64,000 nucleotides of DNA, from contig CM071595.1 of the NCBI GenBank assembly GCA_036435485.1, positions 2,480,001-2,544,000 of the forward strand, written 5' to 3'. Source of the DNA: Saposhnikovia divaricata. Its lineage: Eukaryota > Streptophyta > Magnoliopsida > Apiales > Apiaceae. The stretch's first letter is position 1. Each line of letters opens with the position of its first letter. The translations under genes were made by a program, and so were the position numbers. Of the stretch, positions 11,891 to 25,513 are shown piece after piece. The notes below the pieces were generated by a model. The model had not been told where the DNA came from. It saw only the letters and a program-made list of their open reading frames with translations, and did no database searches.

Positions 11891-14800
11891 ACCGAGTTTT
11901 GACTATATCAGCTCCGATTCAGGTCTGGATTGCGTCAAATAAAATTTCGTTGAATTCCAATAACCCATAGGAACAAAATATGTAAAAATATCCTTAAAAT
12001 GGTCCGACTCAATTTTTAACAATATCCCGTGTACTAACCACTTTGAGGATTATCCGAAAACCGAGTTTCGTTCATATCAGCTCCGATTCATGTCTGAATT
12101 GCGTCAAATAAAATTTAGTTGAATTCCAATAACCCATAGGAACAAAATATGTAAAAATATCCACAAAATGGTCCGACCCGATTTTTAACAATATCCCGTG
12201 TACTAACCCCTTTGAGAATTTTCCGAAAACCGAGTTTCGATCATATCAGCTTCGATTCCGGTCTGAATTGCGTCAAATAAAATTTCGTTGAATTCCAATA
12301 ACCCATAGGAACAAAATATTTAAAAATATCCACAAAATGGTCCGACTCGATTTTTAACAATATCCCGTGTACTAACCCCTTTGAGGATTATCCAAAAACC
12401 GAGTTTTGACTATATCAGCTCCGATTCAGGTCTGAATTGCGTCGAATAAAATTTCGTTGAATTCCAATAACCCATAGGAACAAAATATGTAAAAATATCC
12501 TTAAAATGGTCCGACTCGATTTTTAACAATATCCCGTGTACTAACCACTTTGAGAATTTTCCGAAAACCGAGTTTCGATCATATCAGCTCCGATTCCGGT
12601 CCGAACTGCGTCAAATAAAATTTTGTTGAATTCCAATAACCCATAGGAACAAAATATGTAAAAATATCCACAAAATGGTCCGACTCGATTTTTAACAATA
12701 TCCCGTGTACTAACCCCTTTGAGGATTATTCAAAAACCGAGTTTTGACTATATAAGCTCCGATACAGGTCTGAATTGTGTCAAATAAAATTTCGTTGAAT
12801 TCCAATAACCCATAGGAACAAAATATTTAAAAATATCAACAATATGGTCCGACCCGATTTTTAACAATATCCCGTGTACTAACCCCTTTGAGGATTATCC
12901 AAAAACCGAGTTTTGACTATATCAGCTCCGATTCAGGTCTGAATTGCGTCAAATAAAATTCGTTGAATTCCAATAACCCATAGGAAGAAAATATGTAAAA
13001 ATATCCTTAAAATGGTCCGACTCAATTTTTAACAATATCCCGTGTACTAACCACTTTGAGGATTATCCGAAAACCGAGTTTCGTTCATATCAGCTCCGAT
13101 TCAGGTCTGAATTGCGTCAAATAAAATTTAGTTGAATTCCAATAACCCATAGGAACAAAATATGTAAAAATATCCACAAAATGGTCCGACCCGATTTTTA
13201 ACAATATCCCGTGTACTAACCCCTTTGAGAATTTTCCGAAAACCGAGTTTCGATCATATCAGCTCCGATTCCGGTCTGAATTGCGTCAAATAAAATTTCG
13301 TTGAATTCCAATAACCCACAGGAACAAAATATTTAAAAATATCCACAAAATGGTCCGACTCGATTTTTAACAATATCCCGTGTACTAACCCCTTTGAAGA
13401 TTATCCAAAAACCGAGTTTTGACTATATAAGCTCCGATACAGGTCTGAATTGTGTCAAATAAAATTTCGTTGAATTCCAATAACCCATAGGAACAAAATA
13501 TTTAAAAATATCAACAAAATGGTCCGACCCGATTTTTAACAATATCCCGTGTACTAACCCCTTTGAGGATTATCCAAAAACCTAGTTTTGACTATATCAG
13601 CTCCGATTCAGGTCTGAATTGCGTCAAATAAAATTTCGTTGAATTCCAATAACCCATAGGAACAAAATATGTAAAAATATCCTTAAAATGGTCCGACTCG
13701 ATTTTTAACAATATCCCGTGTACTAACCACTTTGAGAATTTTCCGAAAACCGAGTTTCGATCATATCAGCTCCGATTCCGGTCCGAACTGCGTCAAATAA
13801 AATTTTGTTGAATTCCAATAACCCATAGGAACAAAATATGTAAAAATATCCACAAAATGGTCCGACTCGATTTTTAACAATATCCCGTGTACTAACCCCT
13901 TTGAGGATTATCCAAAAACCGAGTTTTGACTATATAAGCTCCGATACAGGTCTGAATTGTGTCAAATAAAATTTCGTTGAATTCCAATAACCCATAGGAA
14001 CAAAATATTTAAAAATATCAACACAATGGTCCGACCCGATTTTTAACAATATCCCGTGTACTAACCCCTTTGAGGACTATCCAAAAACCGAGTTTTGACT
14101 ATATCAGCTCCGATTCAGGTCTGGATTGCGTCAAATAAAATTTCGTTGAATTCCAATAACCCATAGGAACAAAATATGTAAAAATATCCTTAAAATGGTC
14201 CGACTCAATTTTTAACAATATCCCGTGTACTAACGACTTTGAGGATTATCCGAAAACCGAGTTTCGTTCATATCAGCTCCGATTCATGTCTGAATTGCGT
14301 CAAATAAAATTTAGTTGAATTCCAATAACCCATAGGAACAAAATATGTAAAAATATCCACAAAATGGTCCGACCCGATTTTTAACAATATCCCGTGTACT
14401 AACCCCTTTGAGAATTTTCCGAAAACCGAGTTTCGATCATATCAGCTCCGATTCCGGTCTGAATTGCGTCAAATAAAATTTCGTTGAATTCCAATAACCC
14501 ATAGGAACAAAATATTTAAAAATATCCACAAAATGGTCCGACTCGATTTTTAACAATATCCCGTGTACTAACCCCTTTGAGGATTATCCAAAAACCGAGT
14601 TTTGACTATATCAGCTCCGATTCAGGTCTGAATTGCGTCGAATAAAATTTCGTTGAATTCCAATAACCCATAGGAACAAAATATGTAAAAATATCCTTAA
14701 AATGGTCCGACTCGATTTTTAACAATATCCCGTGTACTAACCACTTTGAGAATTTTCCGAAAACCGAGTTTCGATCATATCAGCTCCGATTCCGGTCCGA

Positions 14801-15714
14801 ACTGCGTCAAATAAAATTTTGTTGAATTCCAATAACCCATAGGAACAAAATATGTAAAAATATCCACAAAATGGTCCGACTCGATTTTTAACAATATCCC
14901 GTGTACTAACCCCTTTGAGGATTATTCAAAAACCGAGTTTTGACTATATAAGCTCCGATACAGGTCTGAATTGTGTCAAATAAAATTTCGTTGAATTTCA
15001 ATAACCCATAGGAACAAAATATTTAAAAATATCAACAATATGGTCCGACCCGATTTTTAACAATATCCCGTGTACTAACCCCTTTGAGGATTATCCAAAA
15101 ACCGAGTTTTGACTATATCAGCTCCGATTCAGGTCTGAATTGCGTCAAATAAAATTCGTTGAATTCCAATAACCCATAGGAAGAAAATATGTAAAAATAT
15201 CCTTAAAATGGTCCGACTCAATTTTTAACAATATCCCGTGTACTAACCACTTTGAGGATTATCCGAAAACCGAGTTTCGTTCATATCAGCTCCGATTCAG
15301 GTCTGAATTGCATCAAATAAAATTTAGTTGAATTCCAATAACCCATAGGAACAAAATATGTAAAAATATCCACAAAATGGTCCGACCCGATTTTTAACAA
15401 TATCCCGTGTACTAACCCTATTGAGAATTTTCCGAAAACCGAGTTTCGATCATATCAGCTCCGATTCCGGTCTGAATTGCGTCAAATAAAATTTCGTTGA
15501 ATTCCAATAACCCACAGGAACAAAATATTTAAAAATATCCACAAAATGGTCCGACTCGATTTTTAACAATATCCCGTGTACTAACCCCTTTGAGGATTAT
15601 CCAAAAACCGAGTTTTGACTATATAAGCTCCGATACAGGTCTGAATTGTGTCAAATAAAATTTCGTTGAATTCCAATAACCCATAGGAACAAAATATTTA
15701 AAAATATCAACAAA
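11830..15714. repeat. 23-mer HOR (13+10), copy 1 (3885 bp)
   Basis: This is built from a 13-mer (11830-14025, 2196 bp: C A E C' D B C* A E B C D B) followed by a 10-mer (14026-15714, 1689 bp) with the same first ten positions. Anchors are ctggattgcg, ttcatgtctg, gcgtcgaataaa (12441, 14637), attattcaaaaacc, the C* deletion with aggaagaaaat (12984, 15180) and cccacagg. Spacing of both anchors is 2196, and the next interval is 1689, which is why I read a 13+10 composite rather than a simple 13-mer. Confidence 0.85.
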
Positions 15715-18700
15715 ATGGTCCGACCCGATTTTTAACAATATCCCGTGTACTAACCCCTTTGAGGATTATCCAAAAACCTAGTTTTGACTATATCAGCTCC
15801 GATTCAGGTCTGAATTGCGTCAAATAAAATTTAGTTGAATTCCAATAACCCATAGGAACAAAATATGTAAAAATATCCTTAAAATGGTCCGACTCAATTT
15901 TTAACAATATCCCGTGTACTAACCACTTTGAGGATTATCCGAAAACCGAGTTTCGTTCATATCAGCTCCGATTCATGTCTGAATTGCGTCAAATAAAATT
16001 TAGTTGAATTCCAATAACCCATAGGAACAAAATATGTAAAAATATCCACAAAATGGTCCGACCCGATTTTTAACAATATCCCGTGTACTAACCCCTTTGA
16101 GAATTTTCCGAAAACCGAGTTTCGATCATATCAGCTTCGATTCCGGTCTGAATTGCGTCAAATAAAATTTCGTTGAATTCCAATAACCCATAGGAACAAA
16201 ATATTTAAAAATATCCACAAAATGGTCCGACTCGATTTTTAACAATATCCCGTGTACTAACCCCTTTGAGGATTATCCAAAAACCGAGTTTTGACTATAT
16301 CAGCTCCGATTCAGGTCTGAATTGCGTCGAATAAAATTTCGTTGAATTCCAATAACCCATAGGAACAAAATATGTAAAAATATCCTTAAAATGGTCCGAC
16401 TCGATTTTTAACAATATCCCGTGTACTAACCACTTTGAGAATTTTCCGAAAACCGAGTTTCGATCATATCAGCTCCGATTCCGGTCCGAACTGCGTCAAA
16501 TAAAATTTTGTTGAATTCCAATAACCCATAGGAACAAAATATGTAAAAATATCCACAAAATGGTCCGACTCGATTTTTAACAATATCCCGTGTACTAACC
16601 CCTTTGAGGATTATTCAAAAACCGAGTTTTGACTATATAAGCTCCGATACAGGTCTGAATTGTGTCAAATAAAATTTCGTTGAATTCCAATAACCCATAG
16701 GAACAAAATATTTAAAAATATCAACAATATGGTCCGACCCGATTTTTAACAATATCCCGTGTACTAACCCCTTTGAGGATTATCCAAAAACCGAGTTTTG
16801 ACTATATCAGCTCCGATTCAGGTCTGAATTGCGTCAAATAAAATTCGTTGAATTCCAATAACCCATAGGAAGAAAATATGTAAAAATATCCTTAAAATGG
16901 TCCGACTCAATTTTTAACAATATCCCGTGTACTAACCACTTTGAGGATTATCCGAAAACCGAGTTTCGTTCATATCAGCTCCGATTCAGGTCTGAATTGC
17001 GTCAAATAAAATTTAGTTGAATTCCAATAACCCATAGGAACAAAATATGTAAAAATATCCACAAAATGGTCCGACCCGATTTTTAACAATATCCCGTGTA
17101 CTAACCCCTTTGAGAATTTTCCGAAAACCGAGTTTCGATCATATCAGCTCCGATTCCGGTCTGAATTGCGTCAAATAAAATTTCGTTGAATTCCAATAAC
17201 CCACAGGAACAAAATATTTAAAAATATCCACAAAATGGTCCGACTCGATTTTTAACAATATCCCGTGTACTAACCCCTTTGAAGATTATCCAAAAACCGA
17301 GTTTTGACTATATAAGCTCCGATACAGGTCTGAATTGTGTCAAATAAAATTTCGTTGAATTCCAATAACCCATAGGAACAAAATATTTAAAAATATCAAC
17401 AAAATGGTCCGACCCGATTTTTAACAATATCCCGTGTACTAACCCCTTTGAGGATTATCCAAAAACCTAGTTTTGACTATATCAGCTCCGATTCAGGTCT
17501 GAATTGCGTCAAATAAAATTTCGTTGAATTCCAATAACCCATAGGAACAAAATATGTAAAAATATCCTTAAAATGGTCCGACTCGATTTTTAACAATATC
17601 CCGTGTACTAACCACTTTGAGAATTTTCCGAAAACCGAGTTTCGATCATATCAGCTCCGATTCCGGTCCGAACTGCGTCAAATAAAATTTTGTTGAATTC
17701 CAATAACCCATAGGAACAAAATATGTAAAAATATCCACAAAATGGTCCGACTCGATTTTTAACAATATCCCGTGTACTAACCCCTTTGAGGATTATCCAA
17801 AAACCGAGTTTTGACTATATAAGCTCCGATACAGGTCTGAATTGTGTCAAATAAAATTTCGTTGAATTCCAATAACCCATAGGAACAAAATATTTAAAAA
17901 TATCAACACAATGGTCCGACCCGATTTTTAACAATATCCCGTGTACTAACCCCTTTGAGGACTATCCAAAAACCGAGTTTTGACTATATCAGCTCCGATT
18001 CAGGTCTGGATTGCGTCAAATAAAATTTCGTTGAATTCCAATAACCCATAGGAACAAAATATGTAAAAATATCCTTAAAATGGTCCGACTCAATTTTTAA
18101 CAATATCCCGTGTACTAACCACTTTGAGGATTATCCGAAAACCGAGTTTCGTTCATATCAGCTCCGATTCATGTCTGAATTGCGTCAAATAAAATTTAGT
18201 TGAATTCCAATAACCCATAGGAACAAAATATGTAAAAATATCCACAAAATGGTCCGACCCGATTTTTAACAATATCCCGTGTACTAACCCCTTTGAGAAT
18301 TTTCCGAAAACCGAGTTTCGATCATATCAGCTCCGATTCTGGTCTGAATTGCGTCAAATAAAATTTCGTTGAATTCCAATAACCCATAGGAACAAAATAT
18401 TTAAAAATATCCACAAAATGGTCCGACTCGATTTTTAACAATATCCCGTGTACTAACCCCTTTGAGGATTATCCAAAAACCGAGTTTTGACTATATCAGC
18501 TCCGATTCAGGTCTGAATTGCGTCGAATAAAATTTCGTTGAATTCCAATAACCCATAGGAACAAAATATGTAAAAATATCCTTAAAATGGTCCGACTCGA
18601 TTTTTAACAATATCCCGTGTACTAACCACTTTGAGAATTTTCCGAAAACCGAGTTTCGATCATATCAGCTCCGATTCCGGTCCGAACTGCGTCAAATAAA

Positions 18701-19599
18701 ATTTTGTTGAATTCCAATAACCCATAGGAACAAAATATGTAAAAATATCCACAAAATGGTCCGACTCGATTTTTAACAATATCCCGTGTACTAACCCCTT
18801 TGAGGATTATTCAAAAACCGAGTTTTGACTATATAAGCTCCGATACAGGTCTGAATTGTGTCAAATAAAATTTCGTTGAATTCCAATAACCCATAGGAAC
18901 AAAATATTTAAAAATATCAACAATATGGTCCGACCCGATTTTTAACAATATCCCGTGTACTAACCCCTTTGAGGATTATCCAAAAACCGAGTTTTGACTA
19001 TATCAGCTCCGATTCAGGTCTGAATTGCGTCAAATAAAATTCGTTGAATTCCAATAACCCATAGGAAGAAAATATGTAAAAATATCCTTAAAATGGTCCG
19101 ACTCAATTTTTAACAATATCCCGTGTACTAACCACTTTGAGGATTATCCGAAAACCGAGTTTCGTTCATATCAGCTCCGATTCAGGTCTGAATTGCGTCA
19201 AATAAAATTTAGTTGAATTCCAATAACCCATAGGAACAAAATATGTAAAAATATCCACAAAATGGTCCGACCCGATTTTTAACAATATCCCGTGTACTAA
19301 CCCCTTTGAGAATTTTCCGAAAACCGAGTTTCGATCATATCAGCTCCGATTCCGGTCTGAATTGCGTCAAATAAAATTTCGTTGAATTCCAATAACCCAC
19401 AGGAACAAAATATTTAAAAATATCCACAAAATGGTCCGACTCGATTTTTAACAATATCCCGTGTACTAACCCCTTTGAGGATTATCCAAAAACCGAGTTT
19501 TGACTATATAAGCTCCGATACAGGTCTGAATTGTGTCAAATAAAATTTCGTTGAATTCCAATAACCCATAGGAACAAAATATTTAAAAATATCAACAAA
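15715..19599. repeat. 23-mer HOR (13+10), copy 2 (3885 bp)
   Basis: The anchors recur at +3885: gcgtcgaataaa at 16326 and 18522, aggaagaaaat at 16869 and 19065. The first monomer (15715-15883) is a chimera with the cctagttttg of one C position and an A119 tail; it occupies the place of four monomers in the 13-mer and records a three-monomer loss. Homology to the 23-mer ends near 19600, where C is ordinary and the order becomes C D A. Confidence 0.83.
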
Positions 19600-20444
19600 A
19601 TGGTCCGACCCGATTTTTAACAATATCCCGTGTACTAACCCCTTTGAGGATTATCCAAAAACCGAGTTTTGACTATATCAGCTCCGATTCAGGTCTGAAT
19701 TGCGTCAAATAAAATTTCGTTGAATTCCAATAACCCATAGGAACAAAATATGTAAAAATATCCTTAAAATGGTCCGACTCAATTTTTAACAATATCCCGT
19801 GTACTAACCACTTTGAGAATTTTCCGAAAACCGAGTTTCGATCATATCAGTTCCGATTCCGGTCCGAACTGCGTCAAATAAAATTTTGTTGAATTCCAAT
19901 AACCCATAGGAACAAAATTTGTAAAAATATCCTTAAAATGGTCCGACTCGATTTTTAACAATATCCCGTGTACTAACCACTTTGAGGATTATCCGAAAAC
20001 CGAGTTTCGTTCATTTCAGCTCCGATTCAGGTCTGAATTGCGTCAAATAAAATTTAGTTGAATTCCAATAAACCATAGGAACAAAATATGTAAAAATATC
20101 CACAAAATGGTCCGACTCGATTTTTAACAATATCCCGTGTACTAACCCCTTTGAGAATTTTCCGAAAACCGAGTTTCGATCATATCAGCTCCGATTCCGG
20201 TCTGAATTGCGTCAAATAAAATTTCGTTGAATTCCAATAACCCATAGGAACAAAATATTTAAAAATATCCACAAAATGGTCCGACTCGATTTTTAACAAT
20301 ATCCCGTGTACTAACCCTTTTGAGGATTATCCAAAAACCGAGTTTTCACTATATAAGCTCCGATACAGGTCTGAATTGTGTCAAATAAAATTTCGTTAAA
20401 TTCCAATAACCCATAGGAACAAAATATTTAAAAATATCAACAAA
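19600..20444. repeat. Mixed-order monomers between HOR blocks
   Basis: Five monomers read C D A E B. D (19769) has cagttccg and is followed directly by A, and that A has tcatttcagc and aaaccatagg. E has T11 instead of C11. B (20276) has acccttttgagg, ttttcactat and cgttaaattcc; the last change removes its EcoRI site. The cluster of private changes and the unusual D-A step suggest an older, less homogenised segment or a crossover zone. Confidence 0.7.
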
Positions 20445-21966
20445 ATGGTCCGACCCGATTTTTAACAATATCCCGTGTACTAACCCCTTTGAGGACTATC
20501 CAAAAACCGAGTTTTGACTATATCAGCTCCGATTCAGGTCTGAATTGCGTCAAATAAAATTTCGTTGAATTCCAATAACCCATAGGAACAAAATATGTAA
20601 AAATATCCTTAAAATGGTCCGACTCAATTTTTAACAATATCCCGTGTACTAACCACTTTGAGGATTATCCGAAAACCGAGTTTCGTTCATATCAGCTCCG
20701 ATTCATGTCTGAATTGCGTCAAATAAAATTTAGTTGAATTCCAATAACCCATAGGAACAAAATATGTAAAAATATCCACAAAATGGTCCGACCCGATTTT
20801 TAACAATATCCCGTGTACTAACCCCTTTGAGAATTTTCCGAAAACCGAGTTTCGATCATATCAGCTCCGATTCCGGTCTGAATTGCGTCAAATAAAATTT
20901 CATTGAATTCCAATAACCCATAGGAACAAAATATTTAAAAATATCCACAAAATGGTCCGACTATATTTTTAACAATATCCCGTGTACTAACCCCTTTGAG
21001 GATTATCCAAAAACCGAGTTTTGACTATATCAGCTCCGATTCAGGTCTGAATTGCGTCAAATAAAATTTCGTTGAATTCCAATAACCCATAGGAACAAAA
21101 TATGTAAAAATATCCTTAAAATGGTCCGACTCGATTTTTAACAATATCCCGTGTACTAACCACTTTGAGAATTTTCCGAAAACCGAGTTTCGATCATATC
21201 AGCTCCGATTCCGGTCCGAACTGCGTCAAATAAAATTTTGTTGAATTCCAATAACCCATAGGAACAAAATATGTAAAAATATCCACAAAATGGTCCGACT
21301 CGATTTTTAACAATATCCCGTGTACTAACCCCTTTGAGGATTATCCAAAAACCGAGTTTTGACTATATAAGCTCCGATACAGGTCTGAATTGTGTCAAAT
21401 AAAATTTCGTTGAATTCCAATAACCCATAGGAACAAAATATTTAAAAATATCAACAATATGGTCCGACCCGATTTTTAACAATATCCCGTGTACTCTAAC
21501 CCCTTTGAGGATTATCCAAAAACCGAGTTTTGACTATATCAGCTCCGATTCAGGTCTGAATTGCGTCAAATAAAATTCGTTGAATTCCAATAACCCATAG
21601 GAAGAAAATATGTAAAAATATCCTTAAAATGGTCCGACTCAATTTTTAACAATATCCCGTGTACTAACCACTTTGAGGATTATCCGAAAACCGAGTTTCG
21701 TTCATATCAGCTCCGATTCAGGTCTGAATTGCGTCAAATAAAATTTAGTTGAATTCCAATAACCCATAGGAACAAAATATGTAAAAATATCCACAAAATG
21801 GTCCGACCCGATTTTTAACAATATCCCGTGTACTAACCCCTTTGAGAATTTTCCGAAAACCGAGTTTCGATCATATCAGCTCCGATTCCGGTCTGAATTG
21901 CGTCAAATAAAATTTCGTTGAATTCCAATAACCCATAGGAACAAAATATTTAAAAATATCAACAAA
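20445..21966. repeat. 9-mer HOR, first set, copy 1 (1522 bp)
   Basis: The order is C A E C' D B C* A E. The leading C has gaggactatcc, the A has ttcatgtctg, and C* has aacaatatgg, the aaaattcg deletion and aggaagaaaat. C* here also carries a two-base insertion (gtactctaacc, near 21494). The E at the end has a B-like atatcaac tail, which leads straight into a C monomer and makes the unit nine rather than ten monomers. Confidence 0.83.
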
Positions 21967-23486
21967 ATGGTCCGACCCGATTTTTAACAATATCCCGTGT
22001 ACTAACCCCTTTGAGGACTATCCAAAAACCGAGTTTTGACTATATCAGCTCCGATTCAGGTCTGAATTGCGTCAAATAAAATTTCGTTGAATTCCAATAA
22101 CCCATAGGAACAAAATATGTAAAAATATCCTTAAAATGGTCCGACTCAATTTTTAACAATATCCCGTGTACTAACCACTTTGAGGATTATCCGAAAACCG
22201 AGTTTCGTTCATATCAGCTCCGATTCATGTCTGAATTGCGTCAAATAAAATTTAGTTGAATTCCAATAACCCATAGGAACAAAATATGTAAAAATATCCA
22301 CAAAATGGTCCGACCCGATTTTTAACAATATCCCGTGTACTAACCCCTTTGAGAATTTTCCGAAAACCGAGTTTCGATCATATCAGCTCCGATTCCGGTC
22401 TGAATTGCGTCAAATAAAATTTCGTTGAATTCCAATAACCCATAGGAACAAAATATTTAAAAATATCCACAAAATGGTCCGACTCGATTTTTAACAATAT
22501 CCCGTGTACTAACCCCTTTGAGGATTATCCAAAAACCGAGTTTTGACTATATCAGCTCCGATTCAGGTCTGAATTGCGTCAAATAAAATTTCGTTGAATT
22601 CCAATAACCCATAGGAACAAAATATGTAAAAATATCCTTAAAATGGTCCGACTCGATTTTTAACAATATCCCGTGTACTAACCACTTTGAGAATTTTCCG
22701 AAAACCGAGTTTCGATCATATCAGCTCCGATTCCGGTCCGAACTGCGTCAAATAAAATTTTGTTGAATTCCAATAACCCATAGGAACAAAATATGTAAAA
22801 ATATCCACAAAATGGTCCGACTCGATTTTTAACAATATCCCGTGTACTAACCCCTTTGAGGATTATCCAAAAACCGAGTTTTGACTATATAAGCTCCGAT
22901 ACAGGTCTGAATTGTGTCAAATAAAATTTCGTTGAATTCCAATAACCCATAGGAACAAAATATTTAAAAATATCAACAATATGGTCCGACCCGATTTTTA
23001 ACAATATCCCGTGTACTAACCCCTTTGAGGATTATCCAAAAACCGAGTTTTGACTATATCAGCTCCGATTCAGGTCTGAATTGCGTCAAATAAAATTCGT
23101 TGAATTCCAATAACCCATAGGAAGAAAATATGTAAAAATATCCTTAAAATGGTCCGACTCAATTTTTAACAATATCCCGTGTACTAACCACTTTGAGGAT
23201 TATCCGAAAACCGAGTTTCGTTCATATCAGCTCCGATTCAGGTCTGAATTGCGTCAAATAAAATTTAGTTGAATTCCAATAACCCATAGGAACAAAATAT
23301 GTAAAAATATCCACAAAATGGTCCGACCCGATTTTTAACAATATCCCGTGTACTAACCCCTTTGAGAATTTTCCGAAAACCGAGTTTCGATCATATCAGC
23401 TCCGATTCCGGTCTGAATTGCGTCAAATAAAATTTCGTTGAATTCCAATAACCCATAGGAACAAAATATTTAAAAATATCCACAAA
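21967..23486. repeat. 9-mer HOR, first set, copy 2 (1520 bp)
   Basis: The order C A E C' D B C* A E repeats with gaggactatcc, ttcatgtctg and aggaagaaaat (23121, 1520 bp after 21601). It lacks the two-base insertion of copy 1. Its last E has the normal ccac tail and is followed by B (23487), so the tandem ends here. Confidence 0.83.
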
Positions 23487-25513
23487 ATGGTCCGACTCGA
23501 TTTTTAACAATATCCCGTGTACTAACCCCTTTGAGGATTATCCAAAAACCGAGTTTTGACTATATAAGCTCCGATACAGGTCTGTATTGTGTCAAATAAA
23601 ATTTCGTTGAATTCCAATAACCCATAGGAACAAAATATTTAAAAATATCAACAAAATGGTCCGACCCGATTTTTAACAATATCCCGTGTACTAACCCCTT
23701 TGAGGATTATCCAAAAACCTAGTTTTGACTATATCAGCTCCGATTCAGGTCTGAATTGCGTCAAATAAAATTTCGTTGAATTCCAATAACCCATAGGAAC
23801 AAAATATGTAAAAATATCCTTAAAATGGTCCGACTCGATTTTTAACAATATCCCGTGTACTAACCACTTTGAGAATTTTCCGAAAACCGAGTTTCGATCA
23901 TATCAGCTCCGATTCCGGTCCGAACTGCGTCAAATAAAATTTTGTTGAATTCCAATAACCCATAGGAACAAAATATGTAAAAATATCCACAAAATGGTCC
24001 GACTCGATTTTTAACAATATCCCGTGTACTAACCCCTTTGAGGATTATCCAAAAACCGAGTTTTGACTATATAAGCTCCGATACAGGTCTGAATTGTGTC
24101 AAATAAAATTTCGTTGAATTCCAATAACCCATAGGAACAAAATATTTAAAAATATCAACAAAATGGTCCTACCCGATTTTTAACAATATCCCGTGTACTA
24201 ACCCCTTTGAGGATTATCCAAAAACCGAGTTTTGACTATATCAGCTCCGATTCAGGTCTGAATTGCGTCAAATAAAATTTCGTTGAATTCCAATAACCCA
24301 TAGGAACAAAATATGTAAAAATATCCTTAAAATGGTCCGACTCGATTTTTAACAATATCCCGTGTACTAACCACTTTGAGAATTTTCCGAAAACCGAGTT
24401 TCGATCATATTAGTTCCGATTCCGGTCCGAACTGCGTCAAATAAAATTTTGTTGAATTCCAATAACCCATAGGAACAAAATTTGTAAAAATATCCTTAAA
24501 ATGGTCCGACTCGATTTTTAACAATATCCCGTGTACTAACCACTTTGAGGATTATCCGAAAACCGAGTTTCGTTCATTTCAGCTCCGATTCAGGTCTGAA
24601 TTGCGTCAAATAAAATTTAGTTGAATTCCAATAACCCATAGGAACAAAATATGTAAAAATATCCACAAAATGGTCCGACTCGATTTTTAACAATATCCCG
24701 TGTACTAACCCCTTTGAGGATTATCCAAAAACCGAGTTTTGACTATATAAGCTCCGATACAGGTCTGAATTGTGTCAAATAAAATTTCGTTGAATTCCAA
24801 TAACCCATAGGAACAAAATATTTAAAAATATCAACAAAATGGTCCGACCCGATTTTTAACAATATCCCGTGTACTAACCCCTTTGAGGATTATCCAAAAA
24901 CCGAGTTTTGACTATATCAGCTCCGATTCAGGTCTGAATTGCGTCAAATAAAATTTCGTTGAATTCCAATAACCCATAGGAACAAAATATGTAAAAATAT
25001 CCTTAAAATGGTCCGACTCAATTTTTAACAATATCCCGTGTACTAACCACTTTGAGAATTTTCCGAAAACCGAGTTTCGATCATATCAGTTCCGATTCCG
25101 GTCCGAACTGCGTCAAATAAAATTTTGTTGAATTCCAATAACCCATAGGAACAAAATATGTAAAAATATCCACAAAATGGTCCGATTCGATTTTTAACAA
25201 TATCCCGTGTACTAACCCCTTTGAGGATTATCCAAAAACCGAGTTTTGACTATATAAGCTCCGATACAGGTTTGAATTGTGTCAAATAAAATTTCGTTGA
25301 ATTCCAATAACCCATAGGAACAAAATATTTAAAAATATCAACAATATGGTCCGACCCGATTTTAACAATATCCCGTGTACTAACCCCTTTGAGGATTATC
25401 CAAAAACCGAGTTTTGACTATATCAGCTCCGATTCAGGTCTGAATTGCGTCAAATAAAATTTCGTTGAATTCCAATAACCCATAGGAACAAAATATGTAA
25501 AAATATCCTTAAA
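23487..25513. repeat. Mixed-order monomers, D-B-C rich
   Basis: Twelve monomers read approximately B C D B C D A B C D B C. The order resembles block 1 (3-4736) and block 2 (7438-9802), with no E. Private markers are gtctgtattg (first B), gtcctacccg, a tattagttcc D, aaaatttg before the A, and tcatttcagc in the A (also seen near 20013). The last C has a shortened gattttaac run (one base lost). This looks like another descendant of the D-B-C type of HOR. Confidence 0.75.
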
